Assembly: GCA_041397775.1 (NCBI GenBank)
Contig: JAWKWB010000011.1
Location: forward strand, 62,001-126,000
Direction: 5' to 3'
Source: Ga0077555 sp041397775
Lineage (GTDB): Bacteria; Pseudomonadota; Alphaproteobacteria; Rhizobiales; Hyphomicrobiaceae
Length of the DNA stretch: 64,000 bases
Positions 15,732-24,823 of this stretch are shown piece after piece (positions within the stretch are counted from its first letter, which is position 1; each line of letters begins with the position of its first letter). The notes beneath the pieces were generated by a model. The model was not told where the DNA came from and ran no database searches. It saw only the letters and a list, made by a program, of their open reading frames with translations. The position numbers were made by a program, and so were the translations under genes.

Positions 15732-16802
15732 ATGCCAGTCGTGCACCTCAAAGGCCTGACCCGAGCCTTCGGCGCGTTCAAGGCCGTCGACAATGTCGAC
15801 CTCGAAATCGCGGACGGCGAGTTCCTCTCGCTGCTCGGCCCTTCGGGCTGCGGCAAGACGACGACGCTGCGCATGATCGCGGGCTTCATCGACCCCACGG
15901 GCGGCACCATCGACGTGGACGGCCGCGTGCTGTCGTCGGCGTCGGGCTCGCTGCCGCCGGAAAAGCGCGGCATGTCGATGATTTTCCAGAGCTACGCCAT
16001 CTGGCCGAACATGACAGTGGCCGAGAACGTCGGCTTCGGCCTGGAAATCCGCAAGATCCCACGCGAGGACGCCCGAAGGCAGATCGCCGAGGTGCTCGAC
16101 GTGGTGCAGATGGGGCACCTCGCCAACCGCTACCCGGCCGAGCTGTCGGGCGGCCAGCAGCAGCGCGTGGCGCTGGCGCGCGCCATCGTCGTGCGTCCCG
16201 CCGTCTTGCTTCTGGACGAGCCGCTGTCCAACCTCGATGCCAACCTGCGCGAGGAGATGCGCTTCGAGATCCGCCGCCTGCACGAGCAGATCCGCATCAC
16301 CACGGTCTACGTGACGCATGACCAGGCCGAGGCGATGGCGACATCCGACCGCATCGCGGTGATGAACAAGGGCCGCATCGAGCAGGTGGACGCGCCCTAT
16401 ACGGTCTACACGCGGCCCAAGACGCGGTTCGTCGCCGGCTTCATCGGCCGCACGAACTTCGTCACCGGGCGCAAGAACGGTGGCGACCTGGTGTTCGACG
16501 GGTTCGCCGTGCCGACCGCCAGCATCCCGGATGCGCTGCCGGGGACAGCGGAGATCGACTTCTCGGTGCGTCCGCAGAGCCTGAAACTGGTGCGCGATGC
16601 GACAGACGCGGGGGGCGACCGGCTGGCCATCGGCGGCAGTGTCGGCCATCGCACGTTCCTCGGGGAGTACTGGGACTACACCTTCGATGTCGCGAATTCC
16701 GGCCTGAAGCTGAAGGTGGCTGCCCCGCCGTCCGACGTCTTCGAGGTGGGCAGCCCTGCAGTCCTGGCGCTTGACCCGGCACTGATGGTGGCGCTCGAAT
16801 AG
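15732..16802 (+). CDS. ABC transporter ATP-binding protein (FbpC/PotA-like)
   Basis: The 356-residue ATPase begins MPVVHLKGLTRAFGAFKAVD. Walker A GPSGCGKTT (about 36-44), signature LSGGQQQRVALARA, Walker B VLLLDEPLSNLDANLREEM and the switch His (VTHDQAE) are complete. A C-terminal TOBE domain (about residues 275-356, FSVRPQSLKLV) is present, as in PotA, FbpC and CysA. The start is one base after the permease stop, so translation is coupled. The longer frame beginning at 15465 only overlaps the permease. Confidence 0.94.
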   Translation: MPVVHLKGLTRAFGAFKAVDNVDLEIADGEFLSLLGPSGCGKTTTLRMIAGFIDPTGGTIDVDGRVLSSASGSLPPEKRGMSMIFQSYAIWPNMTVAENVGFGLEIRKIPREDARRQIAEVLDVVQMGHLANRYPAELSGGQQQRVALARAIVVRPAVLLLDEPLSNLDANLREEMRFEIRRLHEQIRITTVYVTHDQAEAMATSDRIAVMNKGRIEQVDAPYTVYTRPKTRFVAGFIGRTNFVTGRKNGGDLVFDGFAVPTASIPDALPGTAEIDFSVRPQSLKLVRDATDAGGDRLAIGGSVGHRTFLGEYWDYTFDVANSGLKLKVAAPPSDVFEVGSPAVLALDPALMVALE

Positions 16803-16855
16803 ACAGCGACCGAAACGCAACGTCCCTCAGAATCCGAAACGCCAAGGAGCGTCCC

Positions 16856-17650
16856 ATGGATACCGGCACGCCAAAGATGATCGCGCGCAAGGAGAACGGC
16901 ATCGGCTGGATGATCTTCAACCAGCCCGAGAAGCACAACGCCGTCTCCTATTCGATGTGGGTGGCGATCCCCAAGATCATGGCCGCGTTCGAGGCGGATC
17001 CGGACGTGCGCGTCATCGTCATGCGCGGGGCTGGCGAAAAGGCGTTCGTCTCGGGCGCGGACATCTCGGAGTTCGAGGAGAAGCGCGGCAGCGAGGAAGC
17101 CGTGAAGACCTACAACGCGGCTGGCGATCTCGCGTCGGAGGTGATCTCGGGCGCCAGCAAGCCGGTGATCGCCATGATCCAGGGCCTGTGCGTGGGCGGC
17201 GGCGTGGCGCTGGCGCTCAACGCCGACATCCGCATCTGCGGCACGAATTCCTACTTCGCCGTACCCGCCGCCCGGCTGGGCCTGGGCTATCGTTATTCCG
17301 GCCTCAAGCGGTTGGTCGATCTAGTCGGCCCGTCCTATGCGAAAGAGATCTTCTTCACGGCCGGACGCTTCACGGCCGACGAGGCGCGCATGATGGGCCT
17401 CGTCAACCGCGTGGTCGCGCCGGAGGATGTGGAGAAGGCGACCCTGGAGATGGCGTCGCGCATCGCGGACAACGCGCCGCTGACGATCAAGGCCGCCAAG
17501 ATGGCCGCGAACGCGGCCGCACAGGACCGGGCCGACCGTAACATCGCCGCCATCGACGCCGCGGTCGCCACCTGCTTTGCGAGCGAGGACTACATCGAGG
17601 GCCGCCGGGCCTTCATGGAAAAGCGCAAGGCGCAATTCAAGGGGCGCTGA
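16856..17650 (+). CDS. Enoyl-CoA hydratase/isomerase family protein
   Basis: A 264-residue crotonase-fold enzyme shows the oxyanion-hole segments GEKAFVSGADISEFEE and MIQGLCVGGGVALALNADIRI, followed by AARLGLGY. One of the usual catalytic Glu positions in the GGGVALA helix region is not obvious, so hydratase, isomerase or hydrolase activity cannot be separated. It lies 53 bases after the ATPase and 27 before the MFS gene, in the same direction, so it may be co-transcribed and act on an imported acid after CoA activation; no CoA ligase is encoded here. Confidence 0.9.
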   Translation: MDTGTPKMIARKENGIGWMIFNQPEKHNAVSYSMWVAIPKIMAAFEADPDVRVIVMRGAGEKAFVSGADISEFEEKRGSEEAVKTYNAAGDLASEVISGASKPVIAMIQGLCVGGGVALALNADIRICGTNSYFAVPAARLGLGYRYSGLKRLVDLVGPSYAKEIFFTAGRFTADEARMMGLVNRVVAPEDVEKATLEMASRIADNAPLTIKAAKMAANAAAQDRADRNIAAIDAAVATCFASEDYIEGRRAFMEKRKAQFKGR

Positions 17651-17677
17651 GGCGCCGCTCCGCCGAAGGGGCCGAAC

Positions 17678-18967
17678 ATGACGCAAGCCGCCGTCGTCGG
17701 CTCCCTGGTGCGACGATTGCCGTTCTTCTACGGGTGGGTGATCCTCGCCTGCGTCTGCCTCGCCTCCATCGCACGTACGGGGCCGGCGGTGGCGACGCTG
17801 TCGCTGTTCGTCGAACCGATGACGGGCGAGTTCGGCTGGTCGCGGACGGCGCTGTCGGGTGCCGTTTCGCTGGGCGGCGTGCTGGCCGCACTGTCGTCGC
17901 CCTACATCGGCGGCCTCCTGGACCGCAGCGGGCCGCGCCTCATCCTGTGCGCGGCGGTGATCACCACGTCGGTAACGATCCTGCTGCTGTCGCAGATCAA
18001 CTCGCTCGTCGCGTTCTATGCGCTGTTCTGCATTGCGCGCCTCAACTTCGCGGGACCGTTCGACCTGGGCATCTACGGTGCCGTGAGCAACTGGTTCGTG
18101 GCGCGGCGGGCGCTGGCCACCTCGCTGGTGACGCTCGCCGGCATGGCGGGCCTCGTGATCATGCCGCTGATCGGCTATTTCGCGATGCAGTCGCACGGCT
18201 GGCGCGGCGGCTGGCTGGCGGTGGGCACCGCTGTGCTGGTCATCGGGCTGCTGCCGTGCTGGCTGCTCCTCGTCCGGCGTCCGGAGGATCTCGGGCTGCT
18301 GCCGGACGGTGCCGTCGCGGCGACCGTGGCGTCCGATGCGACCGCCGCACGCGCGAAGGCTGCGCCTGCGGAGGAGCCGGACTTCACACGCGGGGAGGCG
18401 ATGCGCACGCGGGCATTCTGGATGCTCGCGCTATTCACGGCGATGGTCTACCCGGTGCAGGCAGGCGTGAGCCTGCATCAGGCCGCGCACCTCGTCGAAT
18501 CGGGTCTCAGCCCTGCGATCGTCGTTTCCACGGTGACCGTGTTCTCGCTCGGCTCGGCGGCGCTGGGGCTCGCCTTCGGCGGGCTCATCCGCTGGATCGG
18601 CGTCCGCGCCTCCCTCGTACTGACCGGGGCCTTCCTGGCGGCCGGCGCCGGGATCATGGCGACCGTTGCGACGCCGACGCAGGCGATGATCGCCGCCACG
18701 CTCTTCGGCATGGGGGTGGGCGGCATGCATACGGTGCTGCCCGTCGCCTGGGCCGACTATTTCGGGCGCAAGAACTATGGTGCGATCCGCGGCGTCTCAC
18801 TGACGATCCAGGTCACCGCGCAGGCGGCCGGGCCGCTGCTGTCCGGCGTCCTGCGCGACGTGTCAGGCAATTATCTCCTGTCTCTGGGCTGCTTCACCGC
18901 CTTCGCGTGCCTGAGCATGCTGGCCGGGCTACTGGTGAAGGCCCCCGCGGCGCTTCGCCGACACTGA
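17678..18967 (+). CDS. MFS transporter
   Basis: This 429-residue major facilitator has twelve predicted helices in two halves around a central hydrophilic loop (about 205-235). It begins VRRLPFFYGWVILACVCLASIARTGP, like the monocarboxylate/oxalate-formate group (MFS_1, OFA family). It is the last gene of the plus-strand run starting at 12565, and together with the ABC importer it gives two uptake routes next to a CoA-ester enzyme. The substrate is not identifiable. Confidence 0.9.
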   Translation: MTQAAVVGSLVRRLPFFYGWVILACVCLASIARTGPAVATLSLFVEPMTGEFGWSRTALSGAVSLGGVLAALSSPYIGGLLDRSGPRLILCAAVITTSVTILLLSQINSLVAFYALFCIARLNFAGPFDLGIYGAVSNWFVARRALATSLVTLAGMAGLVIMPLIGYFAMQSHGWRGGWLAVGTAVLVIGLLPCWLLLVRRPEDLGLLPDGAVAATVASDATAARAKAAPAEEPDFTRGEAMRTRAFWMLALFTAMVYPVQAGVSLHQAAHLVESGLSPAIVVSTVTVFSLGSAALGLAFGGLIRWIGVRASLVLTGAFLAAGAGIMATVATPTQAMIAATLFGMGVGGMHTVLPVAWADYFGRKNYGAIRGVSLTIQVTAQAAGPLLSGVLRDVSGNYLLSLGCFTAFACLSMLAGLLVKAPAALRRH

Positions 18968-19129
18968 CCCCGTGCACGGCGGTGCATCGTGACAAACGAA
19001 CCGCCCCGCGTGCAACAGATCGGGGGAAGATGGCGCCGTGGATCGCGGAACGGCTCGACTCGGGTGCTCAGGGAACGCATCATGCGTGAAATGACAAAAA
19101 TCGTTGCTCGCTTGCGGGAGGGCGATCAC

Positions 19130-20074
19130 GTGGCAAGCCTGAAGGTGATGGCGTTCGTCGGGATCGTGGGCCTCGTGCCTGGCCTGTGCGGGCTGGCGCA
19201 CGCGCAGGAGATCGAGATTCCGGCAGGCGGGCTCATGTTCGTCAACGACCCGGCCATCGCCATCCAGTCGCTCGAAGTCGCGGTTGGGCCGGAGCGCATT
19301 CGCATGGCGTACACGCTTCGCAACACGCTCAACGTCCCGCGCGCGATCGTCGTTGCATTTCCATTGCCCGATCTCGATGCCGCCGCCATCGGGGAGGAGC
19401 GCGTGGCCGTGCCGGCAGCGCAGAGCGACAACTACGTGGCGGCGACGTTCACCGCAAACGACGTACCGGTGGCGGCCGAGCTGCAGCAGCGGGCTTTGGT
19501 GCTCGGCCTCGACGCGACCTCCGTACTCGTCGAGACACAGCTTCCGCTGGTGCCGGTGCGCAAGGGCGTCCGCGAACGGCTCGCCAAGCTGGCGCCGATC
19601 GTGAAGAGCGATCTGCAGCAGCGCGGCATTGCACGCCTGGACGGCGACCGCATCGATCCGAACTGGACCTTGAAGACGACGGCCTATTGGCTGCAGCCAT
19701 TCGAGGCCAACGAGGTGATCACGATCAAGCTGGCCTACCAGCCCATCGTCGCGCAAATACCCCTGACGCAGGCTTTCCTCGCCCCCCTGCGCGACGACTA
19801 CTGCCTCTCGGGCCAGGACGGCGCGACGGTGGCTGGCCGGGCGGCCGTTGCGGGAGCGAAGGCGCGCGTGACGACGTTGGGCTATCTGGCTTCGAGTACC
19901 GGGACGCTGCCCAACGCCATCGCCAACTTCCGCCTGCACATCGAGAAGCCGGAGATGGAAACGGTCGTTGCGACGTGCTGGCGCGATCTCAAGCAGCCCG
20001 GGCCCACCGTACTCGAGTGGACAGCGACGGATTACTATCCGGACCAGGATCTGCGCATTGCGTTCATCCGGTGA
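19130..20074 (+). CDS. Secreted DUF4424-like protein
   Basis: A 314-residue exported protein starts with a signal peptide (LKVMAFVGIVGLVPGLCGLAHAQ). The mature N-terminus, IEIPAGGLMFVNDPAIAIQS followed by LEVAVGPERIRMAYTLRNT and VVAFPLPDLD, matches the DUF4424 pattern seen in hypothetical periplasmic proteins of Hyphomicrobiales. The start was set at GTG 19130 because GGGAGG lies seven bases upstream and the signal peptide begins there; the frame is open to 18989 without a better site. Its function is unknown. It meets the minus-strand cluster at 20105 convergently. Confidence 0.72.
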   Translation: MASLKVMAFVGIVGLVPGLCGLAHAQEIEIPAGGLMFVNDPAIAIQSLEVAVGPERIRMAYTLRNTLNVPRAIVVAFPLPDLDAAAIGEERVAVPAAQSDNYVAATFTANDVPVAAELQQRALVLGLDATSVLVETQLPLVPVRKGVRERLAKLAPIVKSDLQQRGIARLDGDRIDPNWTLKTTAYWLQPFEANEVITIKLAYQPIVAQIPLTQAFLAPLRDDYCLSGQDGATVAGRAAVAGAKARVTTLGYLASSTGTLPNAIANFRLHIEKPEMETVVATCWRDLKQPGPTVLEWTATDYYPDQDLRIAFIR

Positions 20075-20104
20075 CCGGGCCTGCGTCGCAGCGATGTTTC
20101 GAGA

Positions 20105-21286
20105 TCAGGCTATCTTCGCCCGCTCGCGCTTGCGGATCTCCTGCAGCTCGGGATCCATCTTGTCGAACGCGATCAGTGGCGCGAACGTCTGGAAGATGCG
20201 GTTCGTCATCCGACCGCGGTGGCGGAAATAGACCCACAGCTTGTCGAGATGGCTGCCGAGCTTGACCTTCTGCGCGTAGGCGGTCTGGCCGGACTGGTAT
20301 TTGCCGGCGCCATGTGCGAGCGCGAAACGCACGCCCTCCATCCACGCGAGAAAGAAGAGGTTGTAGTCGCGACCGATGGGATAGCGCATCCCCCAGAACT
20401 TATCGATGATGCGGTCTTTCTCGACGAACATCAGCTTGTAGGCGAGGAGCTGGCCGTCGACCCGACACAGGACCCAGACCGCGCGGTCGCCCAGCGCCCG
20501 GTCGACGTCGCGGAAGTAATCGGGCGTGAGCTGCTCGAAATCGCCGTAGTCGAAGCGGCTGTTGCGCCGCGTCTCCTCGTAGAGCTCGAAAATCTGCTGC
20601 TCAAGGCCGGCGATGGTGCGCGTGACCTCGATGTCCACCTTGGGGCGCGTCTTTAGCTTGCGGCGCAAGGTCGAGCGGTTGTTGGCCGACAGGCTCTGCA
20701 CGTACGCGTCCTCGGTACGAAAGGGCAGGTCGAGAACGCACACCGGCAGGCTGGCGATGCGGGAGAACCCGGCCGAGGCGATGGCCGAGGCGAGGGGGGG
20801 CACGTCCGCGTCGGCCAGATCCTTGATGGCGAGCAGCGGAATGCGATCGGCCTCGGCCTTGCGGTCCATGCCGGCCAGCAGCGCCTGCATGATGTGGCCG
20901 CGTTCGGCGGGATCGGCATCGGGTTCGAAACCCAGATGACAGCGATCGGCGAGCGGGGACCCCAGCCCCATCACAGGCAAGCCGACGAGCCGCGGCGCCT
21001 TTGCGTAAAGCCAGTCGCCGACCGGACGCCAACGACCTTGCAGCGGCATATCCAGCCGGTAGGTGACATGGAAGACGGGTGCTGCGGCGACGATCCGGCC
21101 GCCTTGGCGCACGGTGACGGCCTCGAAACGGAAGCCCGGCAGCGGCGCCTTCTCGACGGCCGCGTAGTACGCCCAGCCTTCGGCGTCATCGGGAAAAAGG
21201 CGTGTCCAATCCGCCTCGGGCACGGCGGCGACGCCGGGGAGGTGCTCGACGACGAGTTCCTGGTCGCTCGTGGTGGTCACACGCAT
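20105..21286 (-). CDS. FemAB/GNAT-like acyltransferase (PF04339 or BioF2-type)
   Basis: This protein of about 393 residues has the double GNAT fold of FemAB-like proteins. Characteristic segments are SLSANNRSTLRRKLKTRPKV, ELYEETRRNSRFDYGDFEQL, FWGMRYPIGRDYNLFF and YQSGQTAYAQKVKLGSHL near the C-terminus. Such proteins transfer amino-acyl or acyl groups to amines; the substrate is unknown. Start ATG 21286 was chosen, but ATG 21349 in the same frame or a GTG two codons in are possible. It is the last gene of a four-gene minus-strand cluster with hydrolase, aminotransferase and phosphatase. Confidence 0.75.
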   Translation of the reverse strand: MRVTTTSDQELVVEHLPGVAAVPEADWTRLFPDDAEGWAYYAAVEKAPLPGFRFEAVTVRQGGRIVAAAPVFHVTYRLDMPLQGRWRPVGDWLYAKAPRLVGLPVMGLGSPLADRCHLGFEPDADPAERGHIMQALLAGMDRKAEADRIPLLAIKDLADADVPPLASAIASAGFSRIASLPVCVLDLPFRTEDAYVQSLSANNRSTLRRKLKTRPKVDIEVTRTIAGLEQQIFELYEETRRNSRFDYGDFEQLTPDYFRDVDRALGDRAVWVLCRVDGQLLAYKLMFVEKDRIIDKFWGMRYPIGRDYNLFFLAWMEGVRFALAHGAGKYQSGQTAYAQKVKLGSHLDKLWVYFRHRGRMTNRIFQTFAPLIAFDKMDPELQEIRKRERAKIA

Positions 21287-21388
21287 CCTCGCCCCTGCAA
21301 GACGCCAGAATGGCGCGGCATTCTCGAAAGCCAGCTCTTGCGCCCGCATTCTGCCGACGTTCGGCGGGGCCGCCGCGCCAGTGGCGGG

Positions 21389-22249
21389 TTATTCGGCCGC
21401 GCTGATCTGCACCGGCGCAACAGGAGCGGCTTCCTGGAAGCCGATCTTCTTCACCAGGTCCTGCGCGAAGCGGACGGTCCGATCCACCACTACGTTGCGC
21501 TGCCTGTCGAGCGTGATCAGATGGTAGCTGTCTTCCAGGACGAGCATGTCCACCGGGCCGCCGAGCTTGCGCTGCAGGTACATGGCGTTACTGAGGTCGG
21601 CGACGTCGTCGTGGCGGGGATGGATGACGAGGGACGGCGTCTTGATGCTGGGCAACTCGCTGCGGATCACCTTGGCGAGGCTGTTGAAGTGGGCGAAGGC
21701 GCGAAGCGGCGTGCAGAAGACGCCAGCCTGCGTGCTGTCACCACTCAACATGCTGCGTACGACGAAGGCGCGAATGCGCTCGTCCTTGATCCCGTAGGGC
21801 TCGTGCTCGGGCAGATTGAGGTGAAGCTTCAGCGGCGTCGGGTAAACGAACCGCAGGATGTGCGCATACCAGGGCATCGACCAGCCGTTCAGCCAGATCG
21901 TCGGCGCGAAGAACGCCAAGCCCTGCACCTTCGCGGGATGCTGGTGGGCGAGGTGGGCCGCCAGCAGTCCGCCCATGGACAAGCCGCCGGCGATGACCAC
22001 GTCGCAGTGTGCGCGCAGCCGCTCCAGCGCGGCTTCGACGCTGGCGTACCACTCACGCCAGGTCGAGTTCTGGAGATCGACAACGCTCGAGCAATGGCCT
22101 GCAAGCTGGCAGCAATGCACCGTATAGCCGGCGCGCGCCAAACCCTGAGCTACGAAACGCAGCTCCATTGGCGTGCCGCCAAGGCCATGCACCAGAAGGA
22201 AACCGACTCTTCCTCCGTGGTGAAACGTACTGGTGTCGCGACTCGTCAT
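21389..22249 (-). CDS. Alpha/beta hydrolase (carboxylesterase/monoacylglycerol lipase type)
   Basis: The 286-residue enzyme has the serine-hydrolase triad in order: nucleophile Ser91 in GLSMGG, Asp in HPRHDDVAD and His in DSYHLITLD. The oxyanion motif is LLVHGLGGTP. The length and cap region resemble Est30-type carboxylesterases. No signal peptide is seen, so it is cytoplasmic. It lies between the aminotransferase and the acyltransferase genes, with gaps of 125 and 102 bases. The substrate is unknown. Confidence 0.87.
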   Translation of the reverse strand: MTSRDTSTFHHGGRVGFLLVHGLGGTPMELRFVAQGLARAGYTVHCCQLAGHCSSVVDLQNSTWREWYASVEAALERLRAHCDVVIAGGLSMGGLLAAHLAHQHPAKVQGLAFFAPTIWLNGWSMPWYAHILRFVYPTPLKLHLNLPEHEPYGIKDERIRAFVVRSMLSGDSTQAGVFCTPLRAFAHFNSLAKVIRSELPSIKTPSLVIHPRHDDVADLSNAMYLQRKLGGPVDMLVLEDSYHLITLDRQRNVVVDRTVRFAQDLVKKIGFQEAAPVAPVQISAAE

Positions 22250-22374
22250 TTATTGTTCTATTTCCACTTACTGGCGACTTACGCTCGATCACTATATCAC
22301 TATCGTCGTCGCGCTGGCTATATCCACGGTCGCTCGCCCCTTCGAGGCCCCGACCGCCCTTGATTTCCCGGTCG

Positions 22375-23808
22375 TCACGCCGCCGTGGCGCGCTGAAGAA
22401 CCTGATCGAGAAGGCGCATGGCCAAATCGATTTCGGCACGCGAGATGTGCAGGCTCGGCGCGAAGGTCACGACGTTCTTGTAGTAACCGCCGATATCGAG
22501 CACGAGGCCGTACTTGCGGCCATCGACCTCCAGATCCCCCTTCAAAGCCTCATCGACCATCAGATCAGTGATTCGCTTAGAAGGCGTGAAGCTGTCGTGC
22601 GGCTCGCAGATCTCCATGCGAAGGGCCAGCCCGAGGCCATCGACATCACCGATGCACTTATGTCGCTTCTGCAACTCGCGCAACCCCTCGAGGAAATAGG
22701 CGCCGCTGTCGCGCACCATCGTCTCGTAGTCGGTTTCGGCGGTCATGCGCATGACCTCGAGGGCGACGCCAGTCCCCATCGGGTTGGCGTTGAAGGTCGA
22801 GTGCGTGGAGCCCACCGGGAACGTCTGCGGATTGATCAGCTCCTCGCGCGCCCACAGGCCGGACAACGGGTTGAGGCCGTTCGTGATCGCCTTGCCGAAG
22901 ACGACGACATCCGGTTTCACGCCGAAGTGCTCGATCGACCAGAGCTTGCCCGTGCGATAGATGCCCATCTGGATCTCGTCGACGACGAGCAGCACACCGT
23001 ACTGATCGAGCACCTTCTTGAGTTCGGCGAAGAAGTTCATCGGCGGCAGCACGTAACCGCCGGTGCCCTGCAGCGGCTCGACGTAGAATGCCGCATATTC
23101 GCACTGCCCGGACTTGGGATCCCAAAGGCCGTAGTACTCGCTCTCGAAGAGGCGCGCGAACTGCTGCACGCAGTGGTGGCCGTATTCTTCCTTGGTCATG
23201 CCCTTGGGGCCGCGGAAGTGATACGGGAAGGGAATGAACTGGGCACGATCGCCGAAATGCCCGTAGCGGCGGCGATAGCGATAGGACGACGTGATCGACG
23301 AGGCACCGAGCGTGCGGCCGTGATAGCCGCCCTCGAACGCGAACATCAGGCTCTTGCCGTTCTTGAAGTTGCGGACGAGCTTGAGGCTATCCTCCACCGC
23401 CTGGCTGCCGCCGACGTTGAAGTGGACGCGGCCCTTGAGCCCGAATTTGCGCTCGGCATCGCGGGCGATGAGCGTCGCCAGCTCGATCTTCTCGCGGTGG
23501 AGGTACTGCGAGGCGACCTGCGGCAACGTATCGAGCTGCCGCTTGACCGCGTTGTTCAGCCGCTCGTTGCGGTAGCCGAAGTTGACCGCCGAATACCACA
23601 TCTGCAGGTCGAGAAACTCCCGCCCGCGCGAGTCGTACATGAACGAGCCTTCGCAGCCCGTGAAGATCTTGGCGGGGTTGGTGTAGTGGACCGTGTCGCC
23701 GTGCGAGCAGTATTCCGCTTCGAGGGCCAGCAACTCCTCGTCGCTGGGGTTCTGCCCGACCGCGTCTCCAGCTGCTTGGCCGTTGGCCCAGTGCATCGCC
23801 TTGTCCAT
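22375..23808 (-). CDS. Class III (PLP-dependent) aminotransferase
   Basis: This 477-residue enzyme belongs to the ornithine/4-aminobutyrate/acetylornithine group. The PLP lysine is Lys306 in VVVFGKAITNG; Asp277 in LLVVDEIQMG binds the pyridine nitrogen, and the phosphate-binding region HFNVGGSQAVEDSLKL is intact. The GYHGRTLGA segment is also typical. The start ATG is three bases after the stop of the phosphatase gene, so the pair is coupled. Transamination of an omega-amine or an amino-alcohol is expected, but the substrate is not recognisable. Confidence 0.9.
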   Translation of the reverse strand: MDKAMHWANGQAAGDAVGQNPSDEELLALEAEYCSHGDTVHYTNPAKIFTGCEGSFMYDSRGREFLDLQMWYSAVNFGYRNERLNNAVKRQLDTLPQVASQYLHREKIELATLIARDAERKFGLKGRVHFNVGGSQAVEDSLKLVRNFKNGKSLMFAFEGGYHGRTLGASSITSSYRYRRRYGHFGDRAQFIPFPYHFRGPKGMTKEEYGHHCVQQFARLFESEYYGLWDPKSGQCEYAAFYVEPLQGTGGYVLPPMNFFAELKKVLDQYGVLLVVDEIQMGIYRTGKLWSIEHFGVKPDVVVFGKAITNGLNPLSGLWAREELINPQTFPVGSTHSTFNANPMGTGVALEVMRMTAETDYETMVRDSGAYFLEGLRELQKRHKCIGDVDGLGLALRMEICEPHDSFTPSKRITDLMVDEALKGDLEVDGRKYGLVLDIGGYYKNVVTFAPSLHISRAEIDLAMRLLDQVLQRATAA

Positions 23809-23811
23809 GGC

Positions 23812-24513
23812 TTACTCGTCTGTGTGAACGAAGTTGTTGTCGTCGGGTTGCCTGCCAGCCTCGAGCCACGCTGCTAGCAGGCTGGTCGCCTCGTCGAATT
23901 GCGCGAAAGCAAAGTGCGGCAGGCCGGATTTTCGGCAATGGGCGACCAGGGATCCTTTCGCCAGCACCATGTCGACGCGCTCGGCGATGCAGAAATCCGA
24001 GCGACCGTCGCCGACCAGGATGCGCCGGCTGCCCGTGGCCGCTTCGGCGAACTGGCACTTGCAGTTACCCGAAAGGGCCCGGCAATCGCCCCGCGCATGT
24101 GGAAACGTCAGGCGCCAGCGGTCGCCGCCGATCCACTCCAGGTGGTTGGCGACGAAGGGAACATCGATGCCGTACCGGGCCAGGACGGACCCTACCGTGC
24201 GATCGAGGCCGTCCGATACCACCGTCGCGCGCATGCCATGCGCCCGGCACAGGGCGACGAAGCCGGGCAGGCCCGGATCGATCTCGATGCCGGCTACGAA
24301 TGCGTCCATCTCCGCCGGCGTCGCCCGGACGAGGTCCACCTGACGTGCAAGACACTCTCGCGAGCCGATGGCGCCCGATCGCCAAAGCTCCTCGACGTCA
24401 TGCCATGCCGGATCGGCGAACCGCTCCAGGAGCAGGTCCGTCGTGTCGAGAGGGGCTATGGTTCCGTCGAAATCGATGAATACGGAATGCCCCAACCCGG
24501 TCGATCGCGCCAT
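23812..24513 (-). CDS. MtnX-like HAD-IB family phosphatase
   Basis: A 233-residue HAD hydrolase has all motifs: I, FIDFDGTIAP (nucleophile Asp); II, ATVVSDGLD; and III/IV, ILVGDGRSDFCIAERVD. It resembles 2-hydroxy-3-keto-5-methylthiopentenyl-1-phosphate phosphatase and phosphoserine phosphatase. No methionine-salvage genes are near, so a different phosphate ester, perhaps one in the same pathway as the coupled aminotransferase, is likely. ATG 24513 was chosen; the frame also has a GTG at 24519. It is the first gene of the four-gene cluster. Confidence 0.85.
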   Translation of the reverse strand: MARSTGLGHSVFIDFDGTIAPLDTTDLLLERFADPAWHDVEELWRSGAIGSRECLARQVDLVRATPAEMDAFVAGIEIDPGLPGFVALCRAHGMRATVVSDGLDRTVGSVLARYGIDVPFVANHLEWIGGDRWRLTFPHARGDCRALSGNCKCQFAEAATGSRRILVGDGRSDFCIAERVDMVLAKGSLVAHCRKSGLPHFAFAQFDEATSLLAAWLEAGRQPDDNNFVHTDE

Positions 24514-24823
24514 CCCCACGTCTGTCAGCCCCTGCTATCCGCGAGCCTGTTCACCGCGTCTCGTCGCTGTGCGAGCCGCCTGCGCGAACGAATACTGCGG
24601 AATGCTCCAAGTGAAAATCAGTGTCGACTTGTCTCGTTAATGCATTCGCCTGCGACGCTGCCAAAATGGGTCAGCATTGCGCGCATGCATTCTGTATTGG
24701 CGTCGGCACCACGCGGCGGCGACATGCTGCTCTAGATTTAATCTGTGAACAACATAATCGTTTTTCTTGCTTGAGCCGAATTGGCAACAGAAACGAATCG
24801 ATGCCCGCCACAGCCCGAGCGCG
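24514..24823. other. Intergenic region upstream of the phosphatase/aminotransferase cluster
   Basis: These 310 bp lie between two minus-strand genes and have no convincing gene. The middle part is less GC-rich than its neighbours (for example AAAATGGGTCAGCATTG and TAGATTTAATCTGTG), which fits a promoter region for the cluster, but no definite -35/-10 pair or operator can be assigned. Confidence 0.5.
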
